Shown: positions 23,845 to 27,042 of the stretch, piece after piece
How the letters are laid out: each line of letters opens with the position of its first letter
How positions within the stretch are numbered: the first letter of the stretch is position 1
Source of the DNA: Apostichopus leukothele
Taxonomy: Eukaryota > Echinodermata > Holothuroidea > Aspidochirotida > Stichopodidae
Reading direction: 5' to 3'
Length of the DNA stretch: 27,042 nt
NCBI GenBank assembly: GCA_010014835.2
Contig: JAAAKB020000005.1
Span: forward strand, 966,111 to 993,152
Translations under genes and position numbers: made by a program
Notes under the pieces: generated by a model
Seen by the model: only the letters and a program-made list of their open reading frames with translations
What the model was told of the DNA's origin: nothing
Databases searched by the model: none

Positions 23845-23950
23845 TACTTGTACTCGCATTATTATGGTATAGTTTCTTGTACTCGAATACGTCCTCATTG
23901 ATTAGTACTCGTCATTGTATTCACCATTAGAGCCTTTACTCGTAGGCTTC
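23845..23950. repeat. Second TACTC-rich cluster
   Basis: Several TTGTACTCG, AGTACTCG and TTTACTCG motifs in about 105 bp, including GTCCTCATTGATTAGTACTC at 23,891, which matches the cluster near 15,511 with a small indel. Confidence 0.55.
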
Positions 23951-24770
23951 TCATAGCAAGGGTAGCTATATACGGGTTCTTGTAGGCTAATCATGTACCG
24001 GGTAGTTACTCCCATACACATATAATGATTAACGTTGAGAAAGTATCCTACACATTTTAATGTATATGAAGTTGGATTCGTTCGTAAATCGGGAATGGTT
24101 TTGTCATATTAATTTCGCGGTGCTGCTACAAACGTTAGTCAATTCAAGAGCAAGGTTACATGTCAGTGGGCTTCTACTATTCCGGTAAAGAGCGAGTATG
24201 TACCGTGGCGTCGAATCATGAGCCAGCCTCACGCCTCGTGTCACATGACCCCTTTCTTGAAGGGGTCACTTCCCCTTAAATATGTGATAAAATTGAGCAT
24301 AAATGATGATATAACTAACAATACCCGGCCCCCCTATAATTGACCCGAGCCCCCGGGGATGTAACCTCCTGAACCCCTGCCCCTTCTCACCAGGCTTGAG
24401 TATGCAGGCTATACAGTGGGTATTATATATCATCCCTCTCACGTACAACAGAATAGCGTAAAGTTTGCAGCTGTTCTGCCTCCTTTAACTTCATCTTAAT
24501 ATAAAGAAAGACACTTAACCATACATTTACACCCTCCTGTGCGGTTTCGGAACTTTAGATGGGTAGAACATCAACGCAAGTAGTAATGGAGATTTCAAAC
24601 AATTATTTATTACGACTTAATATGTGAACAGCACTCTAAAGCTGATTTTTCTAGGTGACCTAAAATCCCGTATATGGACATACACGTCTCGTGTTCATTA
24701 CTGTGCACCTTCCTCCATACAGGGATAGGCCTATATGATAAACGTGTATTTCGTTGCATTACTTAACGTT
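23951..24770. other. Non-coding stretch, no gene seen
   Basis: Contains a C-rich stretch near 24,323-24,385 that looks like repeat-derived DNA. No supported gene or RNA. Confidence 0.5.
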
Positions 24771-24860
24771 TATTGTCAACAAATATGTCAACAAATATTA
24801 TCAAGTATTGTCAACAAATATTGTCAAGTATTGTCAACAAATATGCTACAATGTCAACTA
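24771..24860. repeat. Short irregular tandem repeat, TATTGTCAACAAATA-type
   Basis: TGTCAACAAATAT-like units recur about every 12-24 bp between 24,775 and 24,856, some as ATTGTCAAGT variants. Confidence 0.8.
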
Positions 24861-24963
24861 ATGGTCACTACAGATATGTTTCTAGAATATTAAACAAGCA
24901 TTTTAGCTGTCACTTCAATAAATGTTTCCTCACAGTGAGACATGTAATTGTAAAACATAAAGT

Positions 24964-25213
24964 AAATCTGAACGTCTGCGAAACAAATGGATGGGATCAT
25001 ACAAGACCCCTGTGCCTCACCCCCCCCCCCCCCCCCCCCCCCGCCGGGGGGAGCCCCCCCCACAACCCCCCCCCCCCCCCGGGGGACCTAACCTAAAATT
25101 TGTTTTAAAATTTTATAATAGTAAAAGATTTTAAAAAATACATAAAATCTGAACTTCTCGGAACCAAATGGAGGGGACAATACAAGCCCCCTGTGCCCCC
25201 CCCCCCCCCCCCC
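24964..25213. repeat. Direct duplication of about 181 bp, each copy ending in poly-C
   Basis: A block of about 53 bp starting AAATCTGAAC at 24,964 recurs at 25,145 with roughly 85% identity by eye, ending CCCTGTGCC. Both copies run into long C tracts (25,020-25,042 and 25,196-25,213), followed by similar CCGG-containing bases. The C tracts between 25,020 and 25,085 may be poorly resolved. Confidence 0.7.
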
Positions 25214-26590
25214 ACCTGCCCCGGCGAGAGAGAGATAGATAAATTACAAAGAAGGTTTTTTTTAACACATCTAGCAATGGTAGCTGTTATCAATTCTCGT
25301 CAACAATGACCAAGTTTAAGTTGTGTGTTCAAAGGCAGAGTGTACTCAAACTCACGTGATTCTGTGCTAGATAAGAGTCAATCTGCAAGGGTTTCTGTAT
25401 CAGTGACTCCAACGGAATTTTGGCTTCCGACCAGAAGGACTTTCGTGTATTCTGATAGATTGAATGATTAGTGCATTGTAATGGTTAACACGCACATGGA
25501 ATGTTATATTGTTATAACTTAGTACGCCATATGGTAAAGTATTGCTGTACATGCATCATACTAATTATGTTTGAATTATGATAATGTTGTAACAGAAAAT
25601 TAAAATCACATATTTCAATCCATATTTTTAAACATGCTGGACTCGAACAAGGCAACAGAGGATATACCATGCGGCAAGGGTATATGCGTGATTTCCTTGG
25701 AAATTCATAATTTCATTCTTCAAAATGTGACTAACTTTCAGAAACTCAAAAGTGTTATATTGTTACGTTGTCAATATAGCGAATGTCTATAGAAGGTAGA
25801 GTTTGAATCCGAAATAAAACCCACTCTTGCGTTTTCAATAAATTTGTATTTGCAGTGAGCGATAAACGCAATATTCATAACTGTTATGTCAACGTAAAGT
25901 CAAGACGTGTGACGTTAGAAAGCTTATCAATTGACACTACTTTATTGATCGCCTAGATTTGACAATCAATATTTCATTTTTTGGCTAATACGGTATCGTC
26001 ACTATTCTAATGTTAGTCTTATAAAGATTGATTTATATTCCCGTATGTATAAATTTACAGCGCAAGATGGCGGAAACACTCAAGACAGTTAACAATGACA
26101 TATGCATTTTACAGTGTGGTGGTATACGGTAACTTCGAATGTGCCCTAACTTCGCGTATTATAAATATGTTGCTGCACTGGAAGACATTGTAGATGCTGT
26201 GTTCGTTAGTGAAATTGTAACCACTTTGTTTTTCAATGGCAATTTTAATCTACAAATCCTTAAAGGAAACGGCCAAACTTGCCACATTTAAAACAAGAAA
26301 ATATCATTTCTATATATAGAGACACTTTTTAGGTATATTTCACCCATTTAGCGAAATAGTACAGTCAACTTCAACGCATGCGCGAAGCTAGGGAAATTTT
26401 TCGTTGCTTCGAGCAGTTTGATTCACGACCATTACAAGGAATCTGGTCACACCATCAATGATATCTCATAGCTGGAGGATAGAACTAATCAATCACAGAG
26501 AAAAAACGCAGCGAGATCGTCATCATTGTCATCTTTTAAAAGAACATTAATGATCTTACTCTTACGCGAATTAACTGTATACCATCATAC
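25214..26590. other. Non-coding stretch, no gene seen
   Basis: AT-rich DNA with no open frame of note, no tRNA-like box and no clear repeat array. Confidence 0.5.
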
Positions 26591-26591
26591 T

Positions 26592-26737
26592 ATGTTTTCA
26601 CATTATGTAACACGTAATATATATGTGTTTTCACAAATATGTAACAAGTTGAAATATGTATACATGTGTTTTCACAATTATGTAACACGTTGTAATATGT
26701 GTGTTTTCACATATGTAACTGTTGTAATATGCATGTG
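26592..26737. repeat. Tandem repeat, about four copies of a 35-41 bp unit
   Basis: TGTTTTCACA followed by TATGTAACACGTTGTAATATG-like bases recurs with starts near 26,592, 26,624, 26,665 and 26,700. Copies are diverged. The stop-free plus frame through it is a repeat product. Confidence 0.8.
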
Positions 26738-27042
26738 TATATAGTGAAATGTATTTTGTGAGTTTCCTTATTGTTGTCTGTTACGTAATATTTGGTGTAA
26801 CTTTGTTTGGGCATACTTCAAATTGTTCAGAATCAGCTGCTTATTTATTCGTCCACATTTGAACGAAATCCTTGCGTGATTGGCTTGTTGAACCCTCGTG
26901 ATTTTGTGTTACGTAATTAGTCCTTTTCAGTATCCATTGGGCGCACATGGGCGCACACGAAAAAGGGACTATACTGGCGTTGGTTGCGTCTACTAGTATA
27001 TTTTACATACTAGATATTTAGCCATCTGAAATTACTTGTATC
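26738..27042. other. Right edge, no gene seen
   Basis: AT-rich. It contains a short direct repeat GGGCGCACA at 26,939 and 26,950 and nothing else recognised. Confidence 0.5.

Noticed and set aside
24773-25096. Pro-rich open frame
   Set aside because: The proline run is a poly-C tract, and the rest is a short tandem repeat.

Overview
This window reads as animal nuclear DNA: AT-rich and intron-bearing, with long non-coding stretches, microsatellites, minisatellites, homopolymer tracts and one 100-N scaffold gap. The TAGGCCTA motif recurs (for example near 5,437, 8,775, 10,132, 12,532 and 24,726). Together with two recognisable genes, this fits an invertebrate deuterostome, most likely an echinoderm. 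That placement is a guess from composition, not a proof.

Only two genes can be supported, both on the minus strand. (1) The 5' end of a G protein-coupled receptor kinase gene of the GRK4/5/6 subfamily. Coding exon 1 is at 10,714-10,765, intron 1 runs about 6.4 kb, and coding exon 2 is at 4,200-4,295. The rest of the gene lies beyond the left edge, so 1-4,199 is the start of intron 2. (2) An uninterrupted class A aminergic receptor gene at 15,864-17,348 with all seven transmembrane helices, the amine-binding Asp and the three TM5 serines. Its TM3-TM4 region looks most like D1-type dopamine receptors.

Layout from left to right: 1-4,199 GRK intron 2 (poly-G edge, 81-86 bp tandem repeat, AAC/AAT tract, repeat copy A); 4,200-4,295 GRK exon 2; 4,296-10,713 intron 1 (repeat copies B and C); 10,714-10,765 exon 1; 10,766-12,962 GRK 5' flank with a G-rich tract; 12,963-13,138 AAT microsatellite and gap; 13,291-13,920 an 11-copy 57-58 bp satellite carrying a palindrome; 14,307-14,833 a candidate TTAA-ended MITE; 15,485-15,720 a TACTC-rich minisatellite; 15,864-17,348 the receptor; 17,349-27,042 non-coding DNA with several tandem repeats and no gene I can support.

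The two genes belong to one signalling cycle. GRKs phosphorylate active GPCRs so that arrestin can bind. The kinase gene begins 5.1 kb beyond the 3' end of the receptor gene, in the same orientation. In humans GRK6 and DRD1 share 5q35, and GRK4 and DRD5 share 4p16. This window may therefore preserve, in tight form, an ancestral kinase-receptor pair from before the vertebrate genome duplications. The other strong signal is a large excess of TACAGTA/TACTGTA heptamers over the GRK side of the window, stopping close to the GRK start.
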